Below, one piece after another: positions 48,111-60,500 of a stretch of 64,000 bases of DNA (positions within the stretch are counted from its first letter, which is position 1; each line of letters starts with the position of its first letter). Origin of the DNA: Pyrus communis (Eukaryota > Streptophyta > Magnoliopsida > Rosales > Rosaceae); contig NC_084813.1 of NCBI RefSeq assembly GCF_963583255.1, positions 16,344,299 through 16,408,298 of the forward strand. Direction: 5' to 3'. Under the pieces are notes generated by a model. That model was not told where the DNA came from and did not search any database. It saw only the letters and a list, made by a program, of their open reading frames with translations. A program made the position numbers and the translations under genes.

Positions 48111-49830
48111 GTTGAGGGAGATGAAGAATTGCTCATGCGCTTGCGTTACACAGATGCTTTTTTTTGTTTTTGTTGTCAATTTGATAGATGTGATCTGTGT
48201 TTCTGCATGATCTTTCTGCTATAATAATGTAATTGACACTGATGAAGTGCTTGGTTATTCTGTAGCGTAATGTATGTGACCAAATGTCAAATTGCATTTC
48301 TCGCATCGGCCAAAGGATACAAGCTTTACTCCGTTGTTTCGAAAAACAGGTGCGTTTTGAAATTAGTTGTTTTCTCGCCCCTCGTTTCTTTTCCGAACAA
48401 ATCGAAGAACCGAATGTGTCACTTTGTGGGCGATATTTACATCGGTCCGTAGATTTTGAAGAACATACGTAGTACTGATACATCCTCATCCCAGATGATC
48501 CTGTGCGGTTGTCTATACTTGCACATGCATAAGCAATCCAAACGGCCAATCTCAACATAAGATCTGGAGAGTATCACGCGCAACCAACCGTAGATTAAAC
48601 TCCGATTCAGCCACCAATGTGACCAACGCACAGTTTAATATGAAGATTATTCCGAGTATGATAATTTGTCCAAAAGTTGATAAGAGTAGTTAGCTGGCGG
48701 CTGTTGGTCTACTCTGAGTTTGCGGGGATGGTCAGTGAGTTTTTAAATAGATATAGAGCATGAAGTGAACAAAAAAAATTCAGTTTATTCATTGTGGCAT
48801 TTCATCAAACACTTGGTGAGTTTGTTGTTGTCGAGGGAATTTGACAAGTTCTCTTGACTCAGCCTCCTGAGTGCTATTATAATATGTCTAACAATCATTA
48901 CATCAAACGTTTGGTGAGCATAAAATGGACGAATACCTAACATTTAGGGGGTCTTTAAAAAACCTTCACATCTAATATTTTTCCAGGCTTCGAATGGCCC
49001 TAGGACGGACGTTGGCCCCATCGTACATCCCTCACTGGTTGCGGTTATGATAAGAACATTTCCTAAATTATTTTGCATTTATTTTTTCCCTAGGCGACTT
49101 ATAATTTAATTCTGACAGAAGATGACACGAGCTTATGTAACGCTGTAGATTATTGTAAATATTATCTCTTCTTTTACCGAAGCATAATATTTCATAACTT
49201 GAAAAAAGAAGTAAAATTTATGATACTCTGATGTATATATATTCGAAAGTAAAATTTTGAGAAAAGCGTGGAGCAAAAAAGGCATATGCTTCCCCAACCA
49301 CTATGGTGGTGGTGATGCATCGAACGGGAATAAACTAGTAAAGTACCAAACTACTTTCTACCAAACATAAAAAATAAACAACTTTAATTACTCAAACATA
49401 AATAAATAAATAAAAGATTAAGAAGAAAGAGAAAAAAGAAAAAGAAATGCCTGGAGATGGAGGTGGAATCTAACCACGGCAGCAGCAGCACAGCCACAGC
49501 CTGTAAAATACAGCAGGGCAGCACTTGGCATGCAACATAGTTGTTCCCTCTTTATTTTATTTTGGATAAGGATTTTGCAATACAATATTCCATTATTTCC
49601 AAAAAAAAAAAAAAACCTGAACACTGTTGTTGGTTGAGCCAGCTAGCCATTCTCCAGTGATGATATATATAATTTTTTTTTTTTCACAGATATTTAGTAT
49701 ATTTTTATATAAATATTTTGTACATTGCATATTGGCTCGGTGAATAGAGATTTTTTGTTCAACCGGCTGTGTTTTTGTAGTTCAAACCATTATCCTTGTT
49801 TTAGTGTAGATTAGAACAGTAATATCGCGT
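48111..49830. other. Intergenic after the ATP synthase epsilon gene
   Basis: The 3' UTR probably covers the first 200 bp. The rest shows no gene. Open frames at 48133-48631 overlap on both strands and have no family features. A run of AAATA repeats lies near 49397-49415. Confidence 0.5.
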
Positions 49831-50001
49831 GTAATTTTTGTTTTTGAACAAATATTATCTACATTAGGGGGTGAAAGAGTAGGTTAAGCCTTACAATGGC
49901 TAGCAATAATATGGTTCAACTTCATCTTTTGCGAATATTAAATCTAAGACTTCTCAAATATAAGTGAAGAGTAATACTTCTAAACCGTAGTACTAAGTGG
50001 C
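49831..50001 (-). mobile_element. tRNA-derived SINE, copy 3
   Basis: It has the same text as the 35876 copy (GCCACTTAGTACTACGGTTT, TTCACTTATATTTGAGAAGT), with box B decayed to AGATTTAATATTC. AATATC near both ends may be a worn duplication. Confidence 0.65.
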
Positions 50002-50445
50002 AATATCATTTGTATTTAACAGCTGGTTGACAAACCTAATCGAATTAAGAAATGATTAAAATGTTTGACCAAGAAGAATAATCATGTTTTAAATGTTTTA
50101 AAGCCGAAGTTAGTCATTTCTTCCATCATTGGTTTAGTTGAAAATGTACTCAATTTTATGAATATTTGTGTGAAGACTCTACATTATACAAATGTAGAAA
50201 AATAAATCATGCAATAATTACGTAGTCCTAAATCAAACAGAATTAACGAAAATCAAACTTAAAACTTTCTGCTTACTTAAATGGATAGCATTAGACCATA
50301 GATTGTAATAATGGTGTCGATTGAAGTAAATCAAGAACTATCCTTTTGTTTTTAGGTAATAAAATCTCAAAAAAACTATACAAAGATGTGGTAAGTGCAC
50401 AAATGAAGTCGTAAATCCCAGTTAGACCTCATTCCTTTCTATATA

Positions 50446-50599
50446 AGGAAAACTAATTAAAAGAGCTTGAAAACTTTAAGTTTTAACAATAAGAACAAAA
50501 TAAAGGGTAAAGTGAATAGTATTAAGATTGATTTTTTAGTATAAAAATATAATTTTTCATTAAAATAAACAGTACCGTGGACTTTTCGTTAAAACTCCT
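50446..50599. mobile_element. 155-bp MITE family, copy 2
   Basis: It starts AGGAAAACTAATT and ends TTTTCGTTAAAACTCCT. The flanks TCTATATA (50438-50445) and TCTATGTA (50600-50607) match at 7 of 8. It carries the same interior phrases as copies 1 and 3 and lies about 320 bp upstream of EXO84B. Confidence 0.75.
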
Positions 50600-50707
50600 T
50601 CTATGTATTAACCGCTGTCAAAATCTAGTAAATCGCAGTCAAACCAAACCGTCCCTCCATCACATTCCCGTTTCCTCTCTCTCTTCACCAAAACACGCTT
50701 CGTGAGC

Positions 50708-50709
<2 letters not shown>

Positions 50710-50757
<48 letters not shown>
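50710..50757 (+). repeat. (CT)n microsatellite in the EXO84B leader
   Basis: About 24 CT units lie about 160 bp before the EXO84B start codon. CT/GA runs are common in plant 5' UTRs and core promoters and can bind GAGA-type BPC factors. A regulatory role here is inference. Confidence 0.9.
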
Positions 50758-50760
<3 letters not shown>

Positions 50761-50918
50761 CTTGGTTCGGAAGCTCAACTTCCATGGCCTAATTTCCACC
50801 GGCGATTAGTTTTGAAATTCCCATTTTGCCTTCACCGGATCAGTCGCCCGTTTGCTCCCCGCATCCCTAATTTCGGAGCTGCTGGTTCAGCTGATTGATC
50901 TGATCTGTCCGGCGATTC

Positions 50919-53900
50919 ATGGCTTCGGCGAAGATGGCCCGGTCGAGAGGCACGCCGGTTAAAGAGAACGGCGTCAAGCTTGAGGAAGGCCTCAATGTCT
51001 TCAAGTCTGACAAGTTCGATTCCCAGAGCTACGTCCAGTCACGATGCTCCCTCAACGAGAAGGTCACTTTCTTCTATTCATATACATATATACATTACAT
51101 ACACACATATATGTTTGTGTATGTATGCCTGTTTTTTGTGCTCGATGTTGTATATTTTATGCTGTTTGGTTGGTGAGAAACCATGGGAAAGTGAAAGAAC
51201 GAACTTTCAGGATTCTTGAATTGTTGATGGAATGGAATTCTATGTTTTTTTAATTGTAGAATTTGGTTTCTTGAAACAATTCCGAGAGATGCTATGAAGT
51301 TCGATTTTTCAAAATTGCGGAATCGTAAAGGGATACAAGTTAAATATATGTATTTGAACACTTCTTGCAGGATATAAGACAATTATGTTCATATCTTTTG
51401 GACTTGAAAAGAGCTTCCGCAGAGGAAATGCGTAGAAGTGTCTATGCTAACTATTCAGCATTCATTCGGTGAGTTTTCGTTAGATGGTTAATGTGACAAA
51501 TTGATGAGTTCATAGTGTATATGCAACTTTACCAGTTTATATTCTGAGGTGCTTCGCAATAACAGCACTCCCTTCGCTTGTTGGTAATGCTTAGTATATG
51601 TTTGGGGATTTGGGTTGCCTAGCTTGATACATTTGATTTACGCATGATTTGGATAGTGCGATTCTTTAGTTTTAAAATGTACTTTGTAAAATATCCCACC
51701 ACTTCCAGCTCTAACTAAAAAGTAAAAGAAAATCTCGTTTGGTTATTTAGAGTTTAGACCAAGTTCACAAAATATAAAATTTCACCTGTTTCAAGTGGTT
51801 GCATGGCCATTCTCTTAGTAGTTTGGATTTTGCTGCTGTGTTTATGGCATGGTATTCCAGCTTACCCTGATGTATTTTTTAACTCTTCGGAGTTTAGACT
51901 AATTAAACTTGAGATACAAAATGTTACTTGTATGTGGTGCAGATTATAGTAATCGTAATTTTTTTCTTTTATGAGTTAAAACGTTTTGGATTTGTACGTG
52001 TTTGTTTATTGTTGCTTTTCATGGTAGTTTTAGTGCCAATATAGTCACAGTCAAAGTGATTGTATATCTCCTTAAACTATCATTTATTTTTTTTGTGTTT
52101 CCGTTTTTGTTATTAGAATTTCTGTTCTTGTTTCTTTAGATGATCCAATTGATAAAATTTGGTATCCAAGGTTGTTTGGTGCCAAAATAGTTACAGTCGA
52201 AGTGATTGTTTATGTCCTTAAACTAGGACTTATTGTTTTATTTTTTTTGCTTTGTTATTAGAAATTTCCGTTCTTGTCTACCTATTGGTCCGGTCAACTC
52301 TGTCGGGGTTACTTTTATGTACCTAGTTTACTTGAAAGCAATTTTCAAATTCTATTGGAAGGTTAAGCCAGTTAATCCTCAGTTTGAGTCATTCCTTTTG
52401 ATACAAATTATTCGTCGAGTATAATTTGGATTTTACGTAAATTGTATTTCTTACTCACAGCACCTCCAAAGAGATATCAGATTTGGAGGGGGAGCTATCC
52501 TCTATCAGAAACCTGCTATCCACTCAAGCTGCCTTGATTCATGGTCTAGCTGAGGGAGTAAACATCGATTCCCTATCGAAATCTGTTCCTGAAGGTTCTA
52601 GTGAAAATGGTTTATTAAGTTTTGAAGACAGAGATCCTACAGACCTGGAGAAATGGTTAATAGAATTTCCTGATCTCTTGGATGTTCTATTAGCGGAAAG
52701 GAGAGTGGATGAAGCTTTAGATGCCCTAGATGAAGGTGAACGCGTGGCTGCTGAAGCAAAAGAACTGAAGATGTTGGATCAAGCTTTACTCGTGTCTCTG
52801 CAGACTTCCATTATTGAACGCAGGCAAAAGTTAGCTGATCAGCTTGCTGAGGCTGCTTGCCAGCCTTCTACGCGCGGTGGTGAACTTCGTGCAGCTATCT
52901 CAGCACTGAAAAGGCTTGGGGATGGCCCTCGTGCACACAGTTTGCTGCTCAATGCACATTTCCAAAGATATCAGTATAATATGCAAAGCCTGCGTCCATC
53001 AAGCACCTCATATGGAGGAGCTTATACTGCTGCACTCTCACAGTTGGTGTTCTCTGCTATTGCTCAAGCTGCTAGTGATTCGTCAGCGATATTTGGCAAG
53101 GAACCAAATTATACTTCTGAGCTTGTGATGTGGGCAATAAACCAAACCGAGGCTTTTGCCTCTCTTACTAAAAGACATGCATTAGCTTCATCAGCTGCTG
53201 CTGGGGGGTTAAGAGCTGCTGCAGAGTGTGTTCAAATAGCATTAGGCCATTGTTCCTTGTTGGAAGCTCGTGGTTTGGCACTTTGTCCTGTACTTTTGAA
53301 ACTCTTTAGGCCTAGTGTTGAACAAGCACTAGACGCTAATTTAAAAAGAATCGAGGAAAGCACTGCTGCCTTAGCTGCTGCTGATGATTGGGTACTTACA
53401 TATGCTCCAACTGCTACACGGCAACCTGGCAGGCCTTCAACTACATCCCTCGGTAATATGACAGCGTTCCAACATAAGCTTACAAGTAGTGCACATCGGT
53501 TCAATTTCATGGTCCAGGTAAATCATTTTTCTACCGCATAAAATCAATTAATCAATTTTCTGTGTAGTTGTATGCGATCCCTTATTTTAATGTGGCCTCA
53601 TAGATTACCTGATCTTGCAGGATTTCTTTGAGGATGTAGGACCATTGCTCAGTATGCAGTTGGGTGGTCAGACATTGGAGGGTTTGTTCCAAGTATTTAA
53701 TTCATATGTGAACATGCTCATAAAAGCATTACCGGGTTCAATGGAGGAAGAAGCAAACTTTGAAGGTTCTGGGAATAAAATTGTCAGTGTAGCTGAGAAT
53801 GAAGCCCAACAGATTGCTTTGCTGGCAAATGCATCCTTATTAGCAGAGGAACTGCTTCCACGCGCAGCCATGAAGCTGTCTCCACTGAATCAGGTTGCTT

Positions 53901-54423
53901 ACAGGGATGATCTACGTAGAAGATCATCAGATAGGCAAAACCGGCATCCTGAGCAAAGGGAGTGGAAGAGGCGGCTTGTCAGCTCAGTTGATAGATTAAA
54001 AGATAGTTTCTGTCGTCAGCATGCTCTAGATCTCATTTTTACAGAGGATGGTGATAGCCATCTTACTGCTGATATGTACATAAACATGGATGCGAATGTG
54101 GAAGAGGTTGATTGGTTCCCATCCTTAATATTCCAGGTATGCTGAATAATGATTTTGTCCGGCATAATTTCTGCTTGGACTCATTTCTTTTCCTTCTTTT
54201 TAGACATCATGCTATTCACAGTTGGTGCTACTCAGTTCTAAATGTTCCTCTGCTAGTTTGCTTTGCATGTTTAATTCCCTCGTTGACGTCCTCTATGGTT
54301 ATGAAAGGGTTAAGGAAATTTAAGAGGACCTCCCCTTGTGACTTGTGTTGCTGAACTTCTTGTTGGAGGACATCAAAGTTGTTATAAAACAAATGTCTTA
54401 TATATAATGAGTGTTGTCTATTA

Positions 54424-54477
<54 letters not shown>

Positions 54478-56560
54478 ATTAATATATTTTTGTTATTTTA
54501 AGTTTATCCTTTTTCCCCACACCATGACTTGAAAGTTCTCTTTACCAAAAATATTGTCAATCGTTGCCTGTGCTTTAAGTGCCATTCTATTATTACTCAT
54601 TAGAGAGATTCTACATATATAGGCTACACATGTATGGCAATTAAACTTATTTTTAAAATATTTCAACACAAAAAAAAAACGTATTAGAAAAATATTTCTG
54701 AACACTGTAGATTTTTATATTCACGTCTCCTTGCATGATACCTTGAAATTGGACTAATTACCTTAAGTGATATGGTCACATGAAGATTATCAGGTGTGGC
54801 ATGCTGTCTTTACGTGATTCATAGTTATACTTCTTGTTCATTATTGTTCAATTTGTAAGCGAGAACATGAGAATTGACCAAAAAGTTCTGAGGGTCATAT
54901 GATATTTCCGCTTTTATATGTGTATAATGTATATGCATATTCAACTTTTTTGTGGTGTATAAGATCCTGAGTATTTTAAACTATTTACGTGCTTTATTTA
55001 TTGTCTTTTTCAAGTCCTAATTTTCTTTTGTTAACTTTTCCGAATTCAGGAACTTTTTGTAAAACTAAACAGAATGGCCAGTATAGCCGCAGAAATGTTT
55101 GTAGGCAGGGAAAGATTTGCTACATTGCTTCTAATGAGACTAACAGAAACTGTCATATTGTGGCTTTCGGAAGACCAGAGCTTTTGGGATGATATTGAGG
55201 ATGGGCCACCTTTAGGTCCTCTTGGCTTACAACAAGTACGTAATTTCGGGTCACACCATCTAATTTACTGTCTTTTGTTGTGTTTCTTTTGATCATCCGT
55301 CGTTGTGAATCCAGTATAACAACCCAAAGCTTACACCTACAAGCAATAAGAAACACATAGTCATAATCATGTGAAGGGATATTCCTATTTTTGCAACGTA
55401 AGAAGGAACTATATCATACAAGAAAGAAAGAAAGTAATCGAAGATCTCACATGTAGAAACAAAGAAGAGGATGGAAGGAAAAATCTTGGATTGGTATATT
55501 TTGTGAGGGAGGGAGAGTCGGGCCTGCAACTGTGATAGCTCTAGTTGTTTACGTAACTCTCTTTCCGTGCTGCAACTATATCTCCAACCTATCAAACATG
55601 AAAAGGACTTACCCTTATATCAGGATACTAAGTATTTTGTAGCCTGGCCTTTCGTGATGATATGAGGATGCCCAGTTTTTTCCCTTTCTTGGTTTGACAT
55701 TTCTCCCCAGGTTACTAACTGATAATTTATACAACCTAACATTTGGTGCCTACAACATTGTGATGATATTGATCCTAAATAGAAACATAACCTTAATATC
55801 GTCATTGAATCTAAAGCAATTGTGAGGAAATAATGCAGATTACAGGAAATGGTGACCAGATACTAAAGAATATTAAAAGGGTCCTAACAATATTAAAAGG
55901 GTCCTAACAAGAACTCATACTCGATACATGATAGCTGTCTTCTCCCATCTTAATTTTGGGGAGTCTCCTCATTGAACACCCACTTGTATATTAACTTGTT
56001 TCATCTGTGTGCAGTTCTATCTGGATATGAAGTTTGTCATACTCTTTGCTTCTCAAAGTCGTTACCTATCTCGAAATTTGAATCGAGCTATTAACGAAAT
56101 CATATCTAAAGCCATGGCAGCATTTTCTGCAACTGGCATGGATCCCAATAGGTATGTTACTTCATTTAGGTTGCTCATTTTCATCAACGATAATATACAT
56201 GCATACATGTAGGTGTATAAACATAAAACACCTGTCGTAAAAAAGTTGTGTAAAACCTTCCAGTACGACACCCATCTATTTTATGCTGGACACTTTTATC
56301 CTTGTAAGGAATTCAAATTTTGCTGTGATTGCACGACGTATTGTACTGCTTTTGAGCCGTTGATTTAACTTACACTGAGTTTTAAATTTTGTTTCAGTGT
56401 GCTTCCGGAAGATGAATGGTTCAATGAAGTCTGTCAAGACGCAATTGAAAGATTAAGTGGAAAACCAAAAGCTGTGAACGGTGATCGGGATCTTAGTAGC
56501 CCAACCGCCTCTGTTTCGGCACAGTCAATCTCATCTGTTAGATCTCACGGGAGTTCCTGA
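50919..56560 (+). CDS. EXO84B: Exocyst complex component EXO84B, seven exons, 766 aa
   Basis: EXO84 is one of eight exocyst subunits that tether secretory vesicles to the plasma membrane; the plant B isoform is the housekeeping one. Exons are 50919-51062, 51371-51468, 52461-53517, 53621-54136, 55050-55235, 56015-56151 and 56398-56560, all with GT-AG borders and a continuous frame of 2301 nt. The N-terminus (LNVFKSDKFD, then SLNEKDIRQLCSYLLDLK and the SKEISDLEGEL coiled segment) is the Vps51/EXO84 family region. The long exon 3 carries the plant EXO84 core (DPTDLEKWLIEFPDLLDVLL). The C-terminal part (LSEDQSFWDDIEDGPPLGP, LDMKFVILFASQSRYLSR) is highly characteristic. Length is close to Arabidopsis EXO84B by memory. 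The start is the first in-frame ATG and gives the conserved MASAK beginning. A CT microsatellite lies in the leader and a GT microsatellite in intron 4. Confidence 0.95.
54435..54474 (+). repeat. (GT)n microsatellite in EXO84B intron 4
   Basis: About 20 GT units follow a short TA run. It lies wholly inside intron 4 and should not affect the protein. Confidence 0.9.
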
Positions 56561-57253
56561 GGCGCATCAAGTTTCATCTCTCTGTAAATTAGATAGAGAA
56601 CTATCCTTGTATCCTTTAGAATTCTTTTTCCCCTCCAATATAATAATTTTTGTTTACCATTTTTAGTTTCCGTCATCCTTTTTCCTCGCTTTTTTCTGTA
56701 GGACGACATTTCGTGACACAAGGCTAGGAATTCTTTTGAATGATTTGAGTTTGTAAAGTTGTTGATTGCAATTGTTTGATCGGAATACAAAATTTGTATT
56801 ATTCTTAGACAAGGTCGGGTGGATTCCCCGAATCTGTATTGATGTCGTCGATACCCTGAATTCATGTGAATAATGTTTTGTTTGATGGAGCCATGGGCAG
56901 TCGTTCTAATGGAAGATCTGTTTCTTTGTTCGAGTGTACTTTCTTTTCATTGAGAAAATATGACATTCCAATGTGCATAATATGCCGTGCGGTATACTGC
57001 ATTCCGTTTAGAATTAGCAACATCCGAGAGAATTCGTTACTAATACTCTACGTCCATGAAATATCATTCATTTCGATCACCGGTGTGACGATCACACTAA
57101 TATGCGCTTTCTGTGAAGATCCCGGGCTCTTTTAAATCTGCCCAATTTGACATCCACACTTCAGAAAAGCTTGAAAAGATTTTGTTCGCTCATGTCCTAC
57201 TTTTTCGACTCAATAGTCTCAAAGAAGTTCTTCTCCTCACTCTGCCTCGGTCA
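56561..57253. other. 3' flank of EXO84B
   Basis: The likely 3' UTR of EXO84B includes AATATAATAATTTTTG near 56636. No other gene was seen before the foldback at 57254. Confidence 0.5.
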
Positions 57254-57352
57254 TTATATGGAACAGGTTCACTGTTATTGTGGCATCCCATCCAATACCA
57301 CATAATATTATTGGACCAGGATGTCAAGTGGCAGTGAACCCATTCCATATAA
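57254..57352. repeat. 99-bp imperfect foldback between convergent genes
   Basis: The left arm starts TTATATGGAACAGGTTCACT and the right arm, reverse-complemented, starts TTATATGGAATGGGTTCACT. Pairing continues with gaps through CATCC and CCAATA blocks to a short central loop. It is a near-complete hairpin, probably a very small MITE. It lies in the 3' flank shared by EXO84B and the PEPR gene. Confidence 0.7.
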
Positions 57353-57543
57353 GTTGCTAGAGAGGGCGAGGGAGAGGGAGAGAGAGGGAGAGAGAGAGAG
57401 AGATTGCTTGAAGTGAATTCCATATATCTAACCTACATTGCACATGTTTACAGATGCATCACTAACTATCCGCTAAGATTACACCCGGTACAAAGCAGAT
57501 TAAATATACAGGCTACAATAGTCGATCTGGGAAAGTTAAAAAG

Positions 57544-60500
57544 CTAGCCCTTTATGCTTCTCACTTTGGAATCTGCATCTAACAATTGCTTGATCACATC
57601 TCTCATTGTGGGTCTAATTTTCGGATCTTTCTCAGTACATCTGAAAGCCACCGTAAGAGCGTCAATAACTTGATCCATGATGTTTGAATCCAGAAGTTCC
57701 TCCTTAAGGCTTGAATCGACGATCTGATCAATTTGTTCCGTGCTGCTCCACACTGACCTAGCCCATTCTACAATGTCAGTTTGCTCCATAAATGATGGAT
57801 CCAATGCCTTCTTTCTTGTTATCAGCTCAAGTAAAACAACCCCATAACTGTACACATCAGATTCCACGCTCTTTGCTGTTCGAAATGCATTTTCTGTAAC
57901 AAACCACGGAAAATACTTTAGTTCATTAAGTGCATGAATGTACAAACATTTCTGAATCGAAAATAAACCAGAAGAATTACCTGGTGCAATATATCCGGTT
58001 GTACCCACAACTGCGATGGATGTTGCTGCAGAAGACTGATGATCCAAAAGTTTCGCAATACCAAAATCACCGATATGGGGCTCCATGTCAGAGTCCAAGA
58101 GGATGTTCATTGGTTTGATGTCTCGATGCACTATAGGGGGATCACAATCATAATGGAGATATTCCAACCCATATGCAGTTCCAAGCGCTATCCTATAGCG
58201 GACACTCCACTTGAGAGTTGGCGGGGGTTTGATTTCATGTAAAACATCATAAAGGCTCCCATTTTGCATGTACCGATACAATATCAAACCGTGGTCTTTT
58301 CTTAACCAGAAGTCTTCCAATCTAACCAGATTCCGGTGCCTAATCAACCCAAGTGTTTGAATTTCTCTAATCATGCTCAAACGCCTTCCTTCGTGCCCTG
58401 CAAATTGAAGCTTCTTGACTGCATAATCTTTGTCTGGAGCCAAAGAGGCCTTATAGACTGTTCCATGGGCTCCTCTCCCGATGATATAGTGATCATTTAG
58501 GTTTTCTGTAGCCTCCAGTACTGTGTTGAGCAAGGCAGATGGCCCCCCTAGAGCAGAGATCTCAAAGTCGTGCTTGGTCTTTTTGCGCAAGAGGAACAGA
58601 TAAATCAGCCCATAAAGCACAAAAACAACAAACATCGAAGATCCTAGAGCTATAAATGCAATTTGCACTTTACTAAGGCCTTTCTGGTTGCTTGGTGGAC
58701 TGTTGCAAGATTTAAAACTGTTCTTTCCTGCGCACATTGAGCCACATGATGGAAGGTAATTGACACATATGTAGGGATTGCCCAAAAATGACACTGGGGA
58801 TGAGCTCAACAGGTTCATCAATGTCTCTGGTACTGGACCTGTGAAGTTGTTGTCTGAAACGTTAACCTCAGTTAGTGAACTCATATCGCCGAGAACTTTT
58901 AAAGTCCCTGTCAAATTGTTACGAGAAAGATCTAGTCGTTGGAGCCTTATCAGTTTCCCTAGCTCTGAAGGAATCAGACCTGTCAATGCATTGTTGCTAA
59001 GATTTAATGCATAAAACATACTCTGCAATGCTCCAATTGCTGATGGAATCACACCTCCGAATAGATTTCCACCAAGTTGTAGCTCTGAAAGCTTTTCGAA
59101 CTCTGACAAGAAAGTTGGGATGCCGCCAGTAAAGCTGTTGTCGCTTAAAATCAGTGTTGATAAAACTGTCCAACTTCTCAGACTTGACGGAATGGAGCCA
59201 TTCAACAAATTGGACCGCACATCGAACTTATCCATTTTGGTACAATTCGATAGTTGAGGAGGCAGAGAACCAATCAAATTGTTCTGGAAAAGAACCAAAG
59301 TACGAAGCTCTGCAAGCTTCCCCAGCTCCTGCGGTATAGGTCCAGTTAACCTATTCGTGGACAAATTGATGGTTGTGAGGTTGCCACAGTTTTGCAAGCT
59401 TGATGGAATTGCTCCACTTATCTCATTGCTGCTGATGTCCATATAATTGAGGTTTGGATTTTTTGCAAATTCCGGGAGAGCTCCGGTCAGGTTATTCTGT
59501 TCAAGCTTCAACCTCCAAAGTGTAGAGCAGTTTCCAACATCAGAAGGTATGGAACCTTGAAGTCGATTGGAAGCCAAAGTCAACACCCTTAACCTCTTTC
59601 CATGGCAAAGATTTGGAGGGATTGTACCAGTGAAGTTATTATTCAGAAAATCTAACTGCACTAAACTGCTGTTAATCCCCAGACCTTGAGGTATAACTCC
59701 AGAAAAGAGGTTGTTAAACAACGAAATATTCTGCAGTTGGTTCAGCTCAGTCATCTCTACAGGCAGCTCCCCGGTGAGGTTATTATTGTACACAAGGATT
59801 TGCTGAAGACTCTGAATCTTCCAAATGCTAACTGGGATTTCACCAGTTAACCTGTTCTCAAACAATTCAAGATCCTGCAATTTCAGCGTCCCCAATTCAC
59901 TAGGAATTTCTCCCTCAAGTTGGTTTGTATACAACTGTAGTCCTGTTAAGGACTTGCATTTACCAAGTTCGGGAGGTATTTTCCCAGACAAACGGTTCTC
60001 AGGAAGGCGCAGAAGTTCAAGCTTCTCTAGTTGGCCAAAGGAAGACGGGATAGTCCCCGTTAAGTTGCTATTCACAGCACCAAACTCTGTTAAATTACTA
60101 CAATTTCCCAGACTTGATGGAAGACCTCCACTAAACTGATTGCGTGACAAATCCAAGAAAATCAAATTCTTGCAATCCCCAGAACCCAAATCAATCCTAC
60201 CGTTGAGACGATTACCACTAACTTGAAGATACACTAGGTTCCCAAGATTGTTCAGACTCTTAGGCAGGGCTCCACTCAAATGGTTGTCATCCAAATACAA
60301 TTCCTCCAATTTACTCAAATTCCCAACATTTGCAGGGATGGAACCATTCAAACTATTCCTATACAGATATATATAAACCAAGCTGGAAATCGAAAACAAG
60401 GGTTCAGGGATTTCACCAGAAAATCGATTTTCTGATAAGTCCAAGTACTCAAGTAAACTACAGTTGGCCAACCCAACTGGGATTTTGCCAGAAAAACTAT

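Noticed and set aside
50608..50799. A minus-strand protein with an RERERE tract
   Set aside because: It is the antisense of the CT microsatellite in the EXO84B leader.
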